Below, piece after piece: positions 53,959 through 62,272 of a stretch of DNA of 64,000 bases (its first letter is position 1; every line of letters begins with the position of its first letter). Below the pieces are notes generated by a model. The model was not told the origin of the DNA. It searched no databases and saw only the letters and a list, made by a program, of their open reading frames with translations. This DNA is from SIG437 sp045648985 (GTDB lineage Bacteria > Bacillota > Clostridia > UBA1381 > UBA9506): NCBI GenBank assembly GCA_045648985.1, contig JAZROZ010000027.1, forward strand, positions 62,001-126,000, read 5' to 3'. The position numbers and the translations under genes were made by a program.

Positions 53959-54423
53959 ATGGATTATTTAAAAGAATATGCAGGGAATATTATTATAATA
54001 TCGGTGCTTAGCACAGTTTTTCAGATTATAATACCTGATGGCAAACAGAAAAAGTATGTCACAGTTGTTATAGGGCTTATAGTGATGCTTGTTGTGATGG
54101 AGCCGCTTGGGATGATAGCTGCTATAAAGGATAATTTTTTTGAAGTTCCGCGTTTTGAATTTGAAACATCAAATGAATCTTTAGAAAAAAGTCTTGTAGC
54201 AGATAGGTTTGAGATAAATCTGGCAGATAAAATTATAGAAAAGGTCAGGCTTGATACGGGAGCGGAAATAAGCTGTCAAATCAAAACTGAAAGAAATGAA
54301 AAAGGGGAAATAATGAACTTTGAAAAAGTGGAAATAAGTCCATACAAAAAGGAAACGGCAAAATATATAGGGGATGAGTTTGGCATAGATGAAAGTGTTA
54401 TAGAAGGGGAAGAAAATGATTAA
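53959..54423 (+). CDS. spoIIIAF: Stage III sporulation protein AF
   Basis: A 154-residue protein with two N-terminal helices (IIIISVLSTVFQIII and VTVVIGLIVMLVVMEPL) and a soluble C-terminal domain, the layout of SpoIIIAF with its ring-building-type fold. It overlaps spoIIIAG by 8 bases. Confidence 0.92.
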   Translation: MDYLKEYAGNIIIISVLSTVFQIIIPDGKQKKYVTVVIGLIVMLVVMEPLGMIAAIKDNFFEVPRFEFETSNESLEKSLVADRFEINLADKIIEKVRLDTGAEISCQIKTERNEKGEIMNFEKVEISPYKKETAKYIGDEFGIDESVIEGEEND

Positions 54424-54925
54424 GATAAAAGAGCTTTACGAAAAAATTATGAATACTAAGAGCCTTGCTATCATATTAATTATAGGGGTAGCTTTCCTTA
54501 TGCTTCCCACTTTTTCGGGTGGAGATAATCAAAATAAAGCAAAAAATGAGATTTTAGAATTTGATATTAAAAGGTATGAGTCAGATTTGGAAAAAAAGCT
54601 TTCCGATATGCTCTCGCAAATCAGCGGAGTAGAAAAGACAAGCGTAATGATAACCTTTAAAGACTGTGGCAGAAATGTTTATTCTCAGGATGAGCAACTG
54701 GAAAAAAGCGAAACAAATCTAAAGGGGACATCAAAGCCTGTACTTAAGAACTCATCATCAGGCACGGAAGAGCCGATTCTGATAAAGACAGAGCTTCCCA
54801 AAATCGCAGGAGTATTGGTAGTTGCCCAAGGGGCAGAAGAGGCAAAAGTGAGAGAAAACATTAAAGAGTCGATAAAAGCTGTATTAAATTTGAGCGCAAA
54901 CAATATAAGTGTTGTCGCAAAATAA
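54416..54925 (+). CDS. spoIIIAG: Stage III sporulation protein AG
   Basis: A 169-residue protein with one membrane helix (LAIILIIGVAFLMLPTF) and a soluble ring-building-motif domain. The sequence MLSQISGVEKTSVMITFKDCG, the Ser/Thr-rich insert and the end KIAGVLVVAQGAEEAKVRENI match SpoIIIAG, which forms the large ring in the intermembrane space. Its stop TAA begins the sequence TAACCGAAAGAGAG, the same 14 bases as the left end of the MITE-like element. Confidence 0.94.
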   Translation: MIKIKELYEKIMNTKSLAIILIIGVAFLMLPTFSGGDNQNKAKNEILEFDIKRYESDLEKKLSDMLSQISGVEKTSVMITFKDCGRNVYSQDEQLEKSETNLKGTSKPVLKNSSSGTEEPILIKTELPKIAGVLVVAQGAEEAKVRENIKESIKAVLNLSANNISVVAK

Positions 54926-54947
54926 CCGAAAGAGAGGAAATATAAAA

Positions 54948-55550
54948 ATGAATTTACTTAACAAAATCAAAGAAAAGAAAAACCCTAAAAAGAACAGAAT
55001 GATTGTACTGAGGAAAAAACAACTTGCGGCAATTGCCCTGATGATGCTCGTTGCTGCAGCGGGATATCTGAATCATACATTTAAAAATGATATAGCAGAC
55101 CCCGATGCCGTAGAGGTATATAATGAAGCGGCAAAAAAACTGGGTGAAGCGCAGATGGTCAGCACAAACGATGTAGATGAGGCGCAGACAAAATCTGCAA
55201 ACGGGTATTTTGCAGAAGCTCGTATGGAAAAGGAAACAAAAAGAGAAGAGTCTATTGATACTCTTTTGCAGCTTATAGAAAGTGATAGTGCAGACAAAGC
55301 TGCAAAGGAAGTCGCGGGAGAGCAGATAGAAGAGCTTACTTCATACACTGAAAAAGAAGTGATGATGGAAAATATGATACGAGCTAAAGGTTATAGCGAT
55401 ACAGTTGTGTTTATGGGAGAGAATTTAGTCAGCATAGCAGTATTCAGCGAAGGACTTAATGATGTTGACGGGGCTATAATTTCAGATATTGCAACAAGTG
55501 TGACAGGATATGGTGCGGATAAGATTAATATAGTGGAAATCGGCGAGTAG
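54948..55550 (+). CDS. spoIIIAH: Stage III sporulation protein AH
   Basis: A 200-residue protein that binds SpoIIQ across the intermembrane space. I start it at the ATG at 54948 with GAGAGGAAA upstream; an in-frame TTG at 54909 lies inside spoIIIAG. It has a short basic N-terminus, one membrane helix (LAAIALMMLVAAAGYL), a helical linker and the YscJ/FliF-like C-terminal domain (MIRAKGYSDTVVFMGENLVSIAVF). Last gene of the operon; a hairpin follows at 55638. Confidence 0.93.
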   Translation: MNLLNKIKEKKNPKKNRMIVLRKKQLAAIALMMLVAAAGYLNHTFKNDIADPDAVEVYNEAAKKLGEAQMVSTNDVDEAQTKSANGYFAEARMEKETKREESIDTLLQLIESDSADKAAKEVAGEQIEELTSYTEKEVMMENMIRAKGYSDTVVFMGENLVSIAVFSEGLNDVDGAIISDIATSVTGYGADKINIVEIGE

Positions 55551-55562
55551 GAGATGTAAAAA

Positions 55563-55631
55563 ATGTACAGACCGCAAAAGGAAAGAGCAATACTTGAAAA
55601 AGGCATGTGCAAAATCAGAAGTATTATATAG
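55563..55631 (+). CDS. Possible 22-residue ORF after spoIIIAH
   Basis: An ATG with AGGAGAT eight bases upstream opens MYRPQKERAILEKGMCKIRS plus two residues, ending at TAG. It may be a remnant of a gene that followed spoIIIAH before repeats accumulated here, or chance. No homology is recognised. Confidence 0.2.
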   Translation: MYRPQKERAILEKGMCKIRSII

Positions 55632-55637
55632 TAAAAG

Positions 55638-55666
55638 AAGAAAAATCGTAAAAATCGATTTTTCTT
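55638..55666 (+). terminator. Terminator-like hairpin after spoIIIAH
   Basis: AAGAAAAATCG (55638-55648) and CGATTTTTCTT (55656-55666) form an 11-bp perfect stem; T-rich sequence follows. It is placed relative to the family B repeat as at 41327. Confidence 0.6.
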
Positions 55667-55689
55667 ATAATATACTTTCTTTTGCTATA

Positions 55690-55772
55690 AACAAACTTCG
55701 CCTCTCGACGTACAAAAGTACGTCTTCGGGTAACCCCTGCGGGCTCAGTTTGTTCATTCTGAACTATTTTTT
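55690..55772. repeat. Structured intergenic repeat, family B copy 2
   Basis: It shares AACAAACTTCGCCTCTCGAC and CTTCGGGTAACC with copy 1, with the inner palindrome now perfect (GACGTAC-aaaa-GTACGTC), and ends CTCAGTTTGT...CTATTTTT. The hairpin inside copy 1 is replaced here by a short GC stretch. Confidence 0.75.
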
Positions 55773-55811
55773 CCTATCTCCTAAAAGCGTGAGGTGTAAA
55801 AAATGTCCCTC

Positions 55812-57296
55812 CTATTTAACCTTTCTTAAATCAACAACATAGCAATCGGAATAATTGAAATTTGTATCAGGATAGACAGGTGTAACCTTTTTTATCCTGA
55901 TATTTCTTGTGTAGGCACGAGCTGCTCCCGTCAGCGACCAATCGTGGTGGAAAACAGTTTTTACGTGGTCTTTATACAGACTGACCTGATTTACCTGCGG
56001 TGCATCATCTAAAAGCACAGCCACTTCCTTTTCTCCTGACATAACTTCTTCGGGGAGAGTTTTGCATATCTCACCTAAAAGTAAAGTGTCAAGTGCGTTG
56101 GTGCGCTTGTATGTGTCATATTCGTTTATTGAGGATATTGTAAAAATAAACAGTAGCACCATCAAAAGAACTGTTTGCACAGATTTTTGTGGAATAAGCA
56201 GGAATAATATGTCAAGGATAAGGTATATTCCAATCATAGCGACAAACATAGTTCTGTATGTTATCCAGACAGGCTCTGTTATAAGGTTTGGCGCAAACAC
56301 TGCAAAAAACAGAACTATGCCGCAAAAAGCAAGTGATTTGATATTGCTTTTTGCAAGGAGTTTTCGCTGAGACATAGAAAAAATCTTTCCAATTAAAACG
56401 CATACCGCAAAAACAATAAGCAAATATAGTATTCCTGTTATTCTTTTGCTAAGGAGCACATATAGTCCGCCTGCGAAGCCGTCTATGGTCAGTTTGAAAA
56501 TACCATTTGTCATTATCTCAAAAAGCTGAGCAAAGAAATCTCCCGCCTGAGAGAAAACCAAAAACATTGAACTGTCCAGAGCGCGCGTTCCCATATGACC
56601 TATATTTTGACCGAGCTTCATATACAAAAGCAAGGCAAGGAGCATAACAAAAAGACTGACAAACGGAAGCATAAATCGTCTTTGTTGTCTGTTTTTAATC
56701 AAAACAAAAAGTGAAGCTAAAAAACAGAAAACGGCACACGATTCATATAATGTAAAAGAACAAATCGCACATATTAAAAACACGATATAAAATCTTTTTT
56801 TTGCTTCCTTTTCGTATTGTGTAATACTAAGGATTGCAAGGGAGGAAAAGAAAAGTCCCAAAACTATGCGGGAAGATGCCGATATCCACATAGACCCCTC
56901 TGAGCCGAGCGGAAAAAAGAGATAAAATACGGCAAAAATCGGAGAAAGGAAAATATTGTTTTCCTTAGCCGCTTTATAGAATATAACGCACGATAAAAAG
57001 TGAAATGCCGCAGATATCATAAACATCACACGCGGAAAATCCCATAGCTTTCCCCAGAATACTATATCCAAAAAAGATGCAAGCGGTCTTGTAGCAATTG
57101 TTCCTATATCAAAAAGCACATACGCAGTATCGTTATACATCGGATATCCGCCATATTGGATATAGTCGTCAAGCACATAAAAACAATTAAAGCCATATAT
57201 CATATATTTTAGAAGAAAAGCAATAAAAAGAGCACAGAAAAAATAAAACTCATTCTTTTCTGTGTCGTTTATCTTATCTTTTATTTTCTTTAGCAT
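55812..57296 (-). CDS. Polytopic membrane protein, GT-C glycosyltransferase-like
   Basis: A 494-residue protein. The start is the ATG at 57296, about seven bases after AGAGGTG; an ATG at 57329 lies inside the upstream comF-like gene. It has ten or more hydrophobic segments. An acidic pair sits in the first external loop (YVLDDYIQYG), the position of the catalytic acid in GT-C enzymes such as PMT and oligosaccharyl transferases, and the C-terminal 90 residues are soluble (VAVLLDDAPQVNQVSLYKDH). That layout suggests transfer of a lipid-linked sugar at the outer face, but there is no decisive motif; it could be another envelope protein. It is probably co-transcribed with comF-like and aroQ. Confidence 0.65.
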   Translation of the reverse strand: MLKKIKDKINDTEKNEFYFFCALFIAFLLKYMIYGFNCFYVLDDYIQYGGYPMYNDTAYVLFDIGTIATRPLASFLDIVFWGKLWDFPRVMFMISAAFHFLSCVIFYKAAKENNIFLSPIFAVFYLFFPLGSEGSMWISASSRIVLGLFFSSLAILSITQYEKEAKKRFYIVFLICAICSFTLYESCAVFCFLASLFVLIKNRQQRRFMLPFVSLFVMLLALLLYMKLGQNIGHMGTRALDSSMFLVFSQAGDFFAQLFEIMTNGIFKLTIDGFAGGLYVLLSKRITGILYLLIVFAVCVLIGKIFSMSQRKLLAKSNIKSLAFCGIVLFFAVFAPNLITEPVWITYRTMFVAMIGIYLILDILFLLIPQKSVQTVLLMVLLFIFTISSINEYDTYKRTNALDTLLLGEICKTLPEEVMSGEKEVAVLLDDAPQVNQVSLYKDHVKTVFHHDWSLTGAARAYTRNIRIKKVTPVYPDTNFNYSDCYVVDLRKVK

Positions 57297-57301
57297 AGCA
57301 A

Positions 57302-58069
57302 TCACCTCTGGATGTTCGGTGTAATACATAATGTTAAAACGGCGACAAATTTAGCGCCGCTTCTTTTTAACAAGCCTGAAATTTCACTTACAGTAGCACC
57401 TGTAGTATAAATATCATCAATCAGCAAAATGGATTTACCCTTGAAACTTATATCTTTATCTATCTTAAAAGCTCCTTTAACAGATAAAAATCGCTCGTTA
57501 AAGGAGAGCCTGCTTTGTGGCGGTGTGTCCTTGATTTTAATGAGCGCACCGCTTTTGTATGGGACATCTAATGCTTTTGAAATATATTTTGCGATAGGTT
57601 TAACGTGGTCAAAGCCTCTAGATTTCTTTCGCTTTTTACTTACAGGCACAGATACTATAACATCAAGATTGGGAATGTACGGGAAGTTTTTGAGATTGGA
57701 AACCATTATCTTAGCAAAGGTCCTGTATTTATAGCGCTGCTCTGAAAATTTATAAGAAAGCAAAGAAGCTCTCATGCTCTTTTCGTAGATTACGCAAGAC
57801 AAAGCGATGTCGTATTTATAGCGGATAACCTGACACGCGGGGCATATGATACTTTCCGAAGCTATGGACCTTGAGCATTTCTTGCAGTTGTTTGAAAAGT
57901 TTTTGACAAAACGAAGCTTCTTTCGGCACCTATCACACACATACTCTTCTTCAAAAAAGCTCTTCTTTACATATAATTCATCGCATATCACACATCTTGG
58001 CGGAAAAACAAGCTCAATCAGGAAGTTATATATAAAGGAAAGAAATTTAAAAAGGAGTCTGATAATCAT
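57302..58069 (-). CDS. ComF family phosphoribosyltransferase-like protein
   Basis: A 255-residue ComF homologue. Residues about 25-80 carry four CxxC pairs (CVIC, CDRC, CKKC, CPAC), the double zinc ribbon. The phosphoribosyltransferase domain follows, with VSVPVSKKRKKSRGFDHVKPIA and the PRPP motif ILLIDDIYTTGATVSEI near 220. ComF supports DNA uptake in competent Bacillus, but ComF-type genes are common in non-competent Clostridia. No good ribosome binding site is visible, so it may be translated by coupling from aroQ, whose stop is 2 bp upstream. Confidence 0.88.
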   Translation of the reverse strand: MIIRLLFKFLSFIYNFLIELVFPPRCVICDELYVKKSFFEEEYVCDRCRKKLRFVKNFSNNCKKCSRSIASESIICPACQVIRYKYDIALSCVIYEKSMRASLLSYKFSEQRYKYRTFAKIMVSNLKNFPYIPNLDVIVSVPVSKKRKKSRGFDHVKPIAKYISKALDVPYKSGALIKIKDTPPQSRLSFNERFLSVKGAFKIDKDISFKGKSILLIDDIYTTGATVSEISGLLKRSGAKFVAVLTLCITPNIQR

Positions 58070-58071
58070 AA

Positions 58072-58515
58072 TTAATTATTCTTAAGATGCTCCAACAGTG
58101 AGTCGATAGCCATAATGTATCCGTCTTTTCCGTAACCTGCAATCTGTTTTATGGAGACAGGCGAGACAACACTGATTTTTCTGAAATCTTCGCGGTTATG
58201 TATATCGGATAGGTGTACTTCAACTGTTGGTATTTTAACAGATTCCAAAGCATCACGTATTGCGTAGCTGTAATGAGTAAATGCACCCGGGTTGATTATT
58301 ATTCCGTCAATTTTTCCGTATGCCTTATGAATTTTGTCGATTATACATCCCTCGTGGTTTGACTGAAAGCAAAAAAGCCTGCTGTTTTTTGTTTTGGCAT
58401 AGCTTAAGACTTCCTTTTCTATATCCTTTAAAGTTGTACTGCCGTAAACTGCGGGATTTCGCACACCAAGCATATTCAGATTAGGACCGTTTATAAGCAG
58501 AATTTTCGTTTTCAT
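58072..58515 (-). CDS. aroQ: 3-dehydroquinate dehydratase, type II
   Basis: A 147-residue dodecameric dehydratase of the shikimate pathway, converting 3-dehydroquinate to 3-dehydroshikimate. It shows LLINGPNLNMLGVRNPAVYG at 5-24 (catalytic Arg and Tyr), QSNHEGCIIDKIH, INPGAFTHYSYAIRDAL with the catalytic-loop Asn, and VEVHLSDIHNREDFR with the catalytic His. In Bacillus aroQ lies near efp and spoIIIA. Here it heads a minus-strand group with comF-like and membrane protein genes. No other shikimate gene is in the window. Confidence 0.96.
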   Translation of the reverse strand: MKTKILLINGPNLNMLGVRNPAVYGSTTLKDIEKEVLSYAKTKNSRLFCFQSNHEGCIIDKIHKAYGKIDGIIINPGAFTHYSYAIRDALESVKIPTVEVHLSDIHNREDFRKISVVSPVSIKQIAGYGKDGYIMAIDSLLEHLKNN

Positions 58516-58650
58516 AATGAATTCCTACCTTAATAATATTATATAGGCTATATCTTACCACATCTTTAATTAAATATCAACATCTTTAAAGGCAGATGGC
58601 ATAATTTTTTTGGAAGCTTTCAAAATTTACATAAAAGTACAAAATTTTAC

Positions 58651-58679
58651 TTGACAACTTGACAAAATAATATTAAAAT
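58651..58679 (+). promoter_or_regulatory. Upstream promoter of the SLH gene
   Basis: TTGACA (58651-58656), a 17-base spacer and TAAAAT (58674-58679). An overlapping second TTGACA (58659-58664) has TAGAGT 17 bases on. Confidence 0.55.
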
Positions 58680-58903
58680 AATAGAGTAAGTTTATGTGTT
58701 AAATGTATGATGACGTATTTAATGCACATTAACGTACTTAAAAGCTCTTGTTTTTCATGTTTTTGCGCTGGAAATAGTCCCAAGAATCGTGAAAACGTCT
58801 AAAATAGCGAAAGTGTTTTTGGCAATAATGCACAATTTGTGCGTTTACATATAGATTTGAATGGCAGTTGTTTTACATTTTTATTACAACTGCAAATTTA
58901 GCA

Positions 58904-58932
58904 TTGACTATCTGGAAAACACGTGATATAAT
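58904..58932 (+). promoter_or_regulatory. Proximal promoter of the SLH gene
   Basis: TTGACT (58904-58909), a 17-base spacer and TATAAT (58927-58932), close to consensus. It is overlapped by the GGAAAACAC/GTGTTTTCC inverted repeat and leaves a leader of about 125 bases. Confidence 0.8.
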
Positions 58933-59065
58933 CAATGCATAATCAAGATGGGTGTTTTCCATCACAAGTGTGTTTCTCGTTTTTGAAAGAGGAACGACTA
59001 ACACGCAACTACATAACTCTTTCGTTAAAAAATAAAAATTATTATAAGGGAGGATTTGAGAAACT

Positions 59066-62029
59066 ATGAAAAATCTCAAAAAACTTATCTCGGTAGTTTT
59101 AAGCGTAGTTATGATTGCTAGCTTTTTAACAGTTGGCGTAAGCGCAGTAAGCTATCCGGACGTGGAAGAAACAGCAAAATACAGTGCAGCTGTTGAATTA
59201 CTTTCAGCTCTTGACATCTTAAAAGGTGACGAGAACGGTAACTTCAACCCAGATGCAGAAATCAAAAGATCAGAATTTGCTGCAGTTATCTGCAGAGCTC
59301 TTGGTCAGGAAAATGCAGCTACAAGCACAGTAAGCTCATTTACAGACGTTGCTGCAGAGCACTGGGCAGTAGGTTACATCGGCTGGGCTGCTGGTAAAGG
59401 TATCGTTAACGGCTATGGCGACGGAACATTTGGTCCTGACAAAGCTGTATCATACCAGGAAGCAGTTAAGATGGTTATGGCAGCTTTAGGTTACACAAAG
59501 CTTGCTGAAAAACAGGGTGGATATCCTTACGGTTATCTCTCACTCGCTGGTACATACGGTGTAACAGCTGGTTTATCAGCTAACCCGACAGATGCTGCTC
59601 CAAGATCACTTGTTGCACAGCTCGTTTACAATGCTTTAGAAGCTCCAATCGTTGAATTAGCTTACACAGCATATGGAGAACAGTATATTGTTTATAACGG
59701 TTCAAAAGCAGCTGATGGTGAAGAAAAAACAATCTTAAGCCAGTACTTAGACATCATCAAAGTTAGAGCTAAAGTTAAGAACAACTACATGACAGATACA
59801 AATCTTTGGAAGAAAAACGGCAGACCTATGGTTGAGCTTGACCTCTTAAAGGTTTACAACGATTCTGATGCTGAGTATTATGAAGATGATCTCTATAGTG
59901 CACCAAATACACTTGCAGACATCAAAGTATACGAAGGCGAAACAAAGGCTGCTGACTATTTAGCACAGACAGTAGAAGCATACCTCTTCTTCAATGAAGA
60001 CGAAAATCTTGAATTAAAAGCTGTTGTTTCAAGCGGCAAAGTAATGGATACATTAGAAGTATCAAAAGATATTGCTAAAGCTGAAGCTACTGCTTCACCT
60101 GCAGCAGTTGAATTTGAATATTGGGTAGACTTCGAAAACGATTCTGAACCTGAAGAAGTTGAAATTGCAACAGATGCTACAGTATATGTAAACGGCGAAA
60201 GCAAAGGTGTAATTATCAGTGGAGCAGGTAAAACAGCTTTTGAAGAATTAGAGGACACAGATTTCCCAGGAAAAGTTGAATTTGTTGGTACTAAAGGCGA
60301 TGCTTTCTCAGATGTATTCATTACAAAATATGATTACGCACAGGTTGAAAGAGTTGACCTTGAGGACGAATATATCGTATTTGGTATAGGCGGCGGTATC
60401 GAACTCAGCAAAGAAGCAAGAAATGATGATAACTTCGTTTATACAATCTACAAAAACGGCGAAGAAATTGCTCTTGAAGACATTGCTGAAGGCGACGTTC
60501 TTTCAATCGCAGAATCAACTAAATCAGTTGAAATCCTTGTTTCATCAGAAAAACTTACAGGTACAGTTACAGGCGCTAAATCAAATGCTGCTTCTAACCG
60601 TACATTCTACATTGACAAGGTTGAATATGTTGCATGTGGAGCTAACATCTTAAGTGTTGGTGATGCTGGTACATTCTACCTCACAGCTGACGGCAAGGTT
60701 TACTCTGCAGAAGCTACATCAACTATTTCTGACAACTATGGTTTCGTATTAAAGGTTGGTTCTACAGAAAGCTTTAATGAAAAAACATGGCAGATCAGAC
60801 TCTTCACAAAAGAAGGAACAACAGAAACATACACAGTTGCTGACACAGTTAAGGTTTCAACATGGGCAACAGCAGCTCCAACTGGTGCACCTGCAAAATA
60901 TATTGAAACATCATATAAGAGAGCAGATGGTTCTCAGGATACATTATTCACAAGCGGAGATTTAGCATTTACATATGCTGATGCATCTGAAACTAATGTA
61001 TATAATAGTGTTGAAAAGAGACTTATCACATATACTCTTGATGGAACAAACATCACAAAGATTACAATAGCTTCTAATGCATCAATTGCCACAGCTAACA
61101 AAGGCAAAGTATATGATGTTAAGGCATTTGCTTCAGAAGAACCGAAGCCTGCAACAGATAAGTTCGCTGGTTATATTTACACAGATGCAACAAAACTCTT
61201 CTATGCTCCTATCGCAGCTGCAACAATTGTTCCGACTGAAGGTACTGCATATCCGGGTTACACAATTGATGAAGACAAAGTTGCTCTCTTAAGCACATCT
61301 TCACTTGATGAAGAACAGGGTTATAACGGTTACACATATGCTATGAATGCTGACAAAGAATTTGGCGCAGCTGTTATCACATCTAACCTTGGATTCGCTG
61401 GCAAAGGCTCAGCTCTTGCAGTTGTAATCAGCACAGCTGAAGGCTTAGATGCTAATGGCGAAAAAGCTACAACAATTACAGTATTAAGAGGCGGCAAAGT
61501 TGAAAGCTATGTAGTTAACGAAGATGCTGATGAAGCAGGATTGCTTCTTCCAACTCCGTCTGTTAACGCAGGTGACATCATCCAGATTACACTTAATGGT
61601 GTAGATGAAGTTTCAGGCGCTAGATTAGTATTTACAGCTAACAACGGTTATGATGGTACACTTGATGCTTATGCTTCAGGTAGCACAGGTGAAGTTCAGT
61701 TCGTATTCGGTATCGTTAAAGAGATTGCTTCTAAGTACATCACTCTTGGTACAAATTCATCAACAGAAGACTTTGTTGTGAAATATGAAGAAGGCTGCAC
61801 ATTTGCTAAGGTTGATATGGCTAAGATTTCAAGACCTGACAGTGCTATCACAAAGGCATCTTCAGTATCAAGCTTCAGAGCAACAAAAGATACATACACA
61901 GATGAGTATGTAATGGTTGCAAGAGTTGTTGACGAAGAAATCGTTGATATCGTTTCTTACGAAATCGTAGACGACAACAATGATGGTGTATTACTCAATG
62001 GTGGTTCATACGACATCACATTAGCATAA
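59066..62029 (+). CDS. Large SLH-domain protein, probable S-layer protein
   Basis: A 987-residue exported protein with a signal peptide (LKKLISVVLSVVMIASFLTVGVSA) and three SLH repeats in the first 200 residues (DILKGDENGNFNPDAEIKRSE; FTDVAAEHWAVGYIGWAAGK; YLSLAGTYGVTAGLSANPTD). The middle repeat has the typical GYGDGTFGPDKAVS. The rest is acidic, rich in Thr, Ala, Glu and Asp, and beta-rich by eye, with no enzymatic motif. SLH domains bind secondary wall polymer. Strong promoters, a long leader, AAGGGAGG and the strong codon bias shared with enolase and PFOR suggest abundance, so it may be the main S-layer subunit; that is inference. It ends at a strong terminator. Confidence 0.88.
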   Translation: MKNLKKLISVVLSVVMIASFLTVGVSAVSYPDVEETAKYSAAVELLSALDILKGDENGNFNPDAEIKRSEFAAVICRALGQENAATSTVSSFTDVAAEHWAVGYIGWAAGKGIVNGYGDGTFGPDKAVSYQEAVKMVMAALGYTKLAEKQGGYPYGYLSLAGTYGVTAGLSANPTDAAPRSLVAQLVYNALEAPIVELAYTAYGEQYIVYNGSKAADGEEKTILSQYLDIIKVRAKVKNNYMTDTNLWKKNGRPMVELDLLKVYNDSDAEYYEDDLYSAPNTLADIKVYEGETKAADYLAQTVEAYLFFNEDENLELKAVVSSGKVMDTLEVSKDIAKAEATASPAAVEFEYWVDFENDSEPEEVEIATDATVYVNGESKGVIISGAGKTAFEELEDTDFPGKVEFVGTKGDAFSDVFITKYDYAQVERVDLEDEYIVFGIGGGIELSKEARNDDNFVYTIYKNGEEIALEDIAEGDVLSIAESTKSVEILVSSEKLTGTVTGAKSNAASNRTFYIDKVEYVACGANILSVGDAGTFYLTADGKVYSAEATSTISDNYGFVLKVGSTESFNEKTWQIRLFTKEGTTETYTVADTVKVSTWATAAPTGAPAKYIETSYKRADGSQDTLFTSGDLAFTYADASETNVYNSVEKRLITYTLDGTNITKITIASNASIATANKGKVYDVKAFASEEPKPATDKFAGYIYTDATKLFYAPIAAATIVPTEGTAYPGYTIDEDKVALLSTSSLDEEQGYNGYTYAMNADKEFGAAVITSNLGFAGKGSALAVVISTAEGLDANGEKATTITVLRGGKVESYVVNEDADEAGLLLPTPSVNAGDIIQITLNGVDEVSGARLVFTANNGYDGTLDAYASGSTGEVQFVFGIVKEIASKYITLGTNSSTEDFVVKYEEGCTFAKVDMAKISRPDSAITKASSVSSFRATKDTYTDEYVMVARVVDEEIVDIVSYEIVDDNNDGVLLNGGSYDITLA

Positions 62030-62062
62030 TTTAATTTAAATTAAATAATTTGCTGAAACTAT

Positions 62063-62093
62063 GCGGCATGCCCAAAGCGGCATGCCGCTTTTT
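62063..62093 (+). terminator. Terminator of the SLH gene
   Basis: GCGGCATG (62063-62070) pairs with CATGCCGC (62081-62088), followed by TTTTT (62089-62093). Confidence 0.88.
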
Positions 62094-62250
62094 CAGTAAT
62101 AGAGTAGTGGGCTAAATTATGGTTTATCGGGGATGATTATATAACATATTTTGTAGGGCACGACCTATGTGTCGTGCCGAAAACGGAATAGTTACACGGA
62201 ACGACACGCAGGTCGTTCCCTACGTTAAATCATAATTTAACTCATTACTG
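62094..62250. mobile_element. 157-bp inverted-repeat element (MITE-like)
   Basis: It starts CAGTAAT and ends ATTACTG. The outer arms share TAAATTATG (left) with CATAATTTA (right). The inner arms GTAGGGCACGACCT and AGGTCGTTCCCTAC extend to 27 bases with four mismatches (GTGTCGTGCCG against CGGAACGACAC). It is non-coding, between the SLH terminator and the WalJ-like gene. Confidence 0.65.
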
Positions 62251-62272
62251 TAAATTTTCAGGGGGAGAAAAA

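Larger units (their letters stand above)
58516..59065 (+). other. 550-base upstream region of the large SLH protein
   Basis: No ORF is visible. The region holds at least two sigma-A-type promoters (58651-58679 and 58904-58932), an inverted repeat GGAAAACAC (58914-58922)/GTGTTTTCC (58952-58960) around the -10 box, and a leader of about 125 bases with a GAAAGAG (58985)/CTCTTTC (59017) stem. This size and layout are typical of strongly expressed S-layer genes. Confidence 0.6.

Noticed and set aside
58516..59065. A riboswitch in the long SLH upstream region
   Set aside because: I found no conserved riboswitch core and no terminator/antiterminator pair; promoters and simple stems explain the region.
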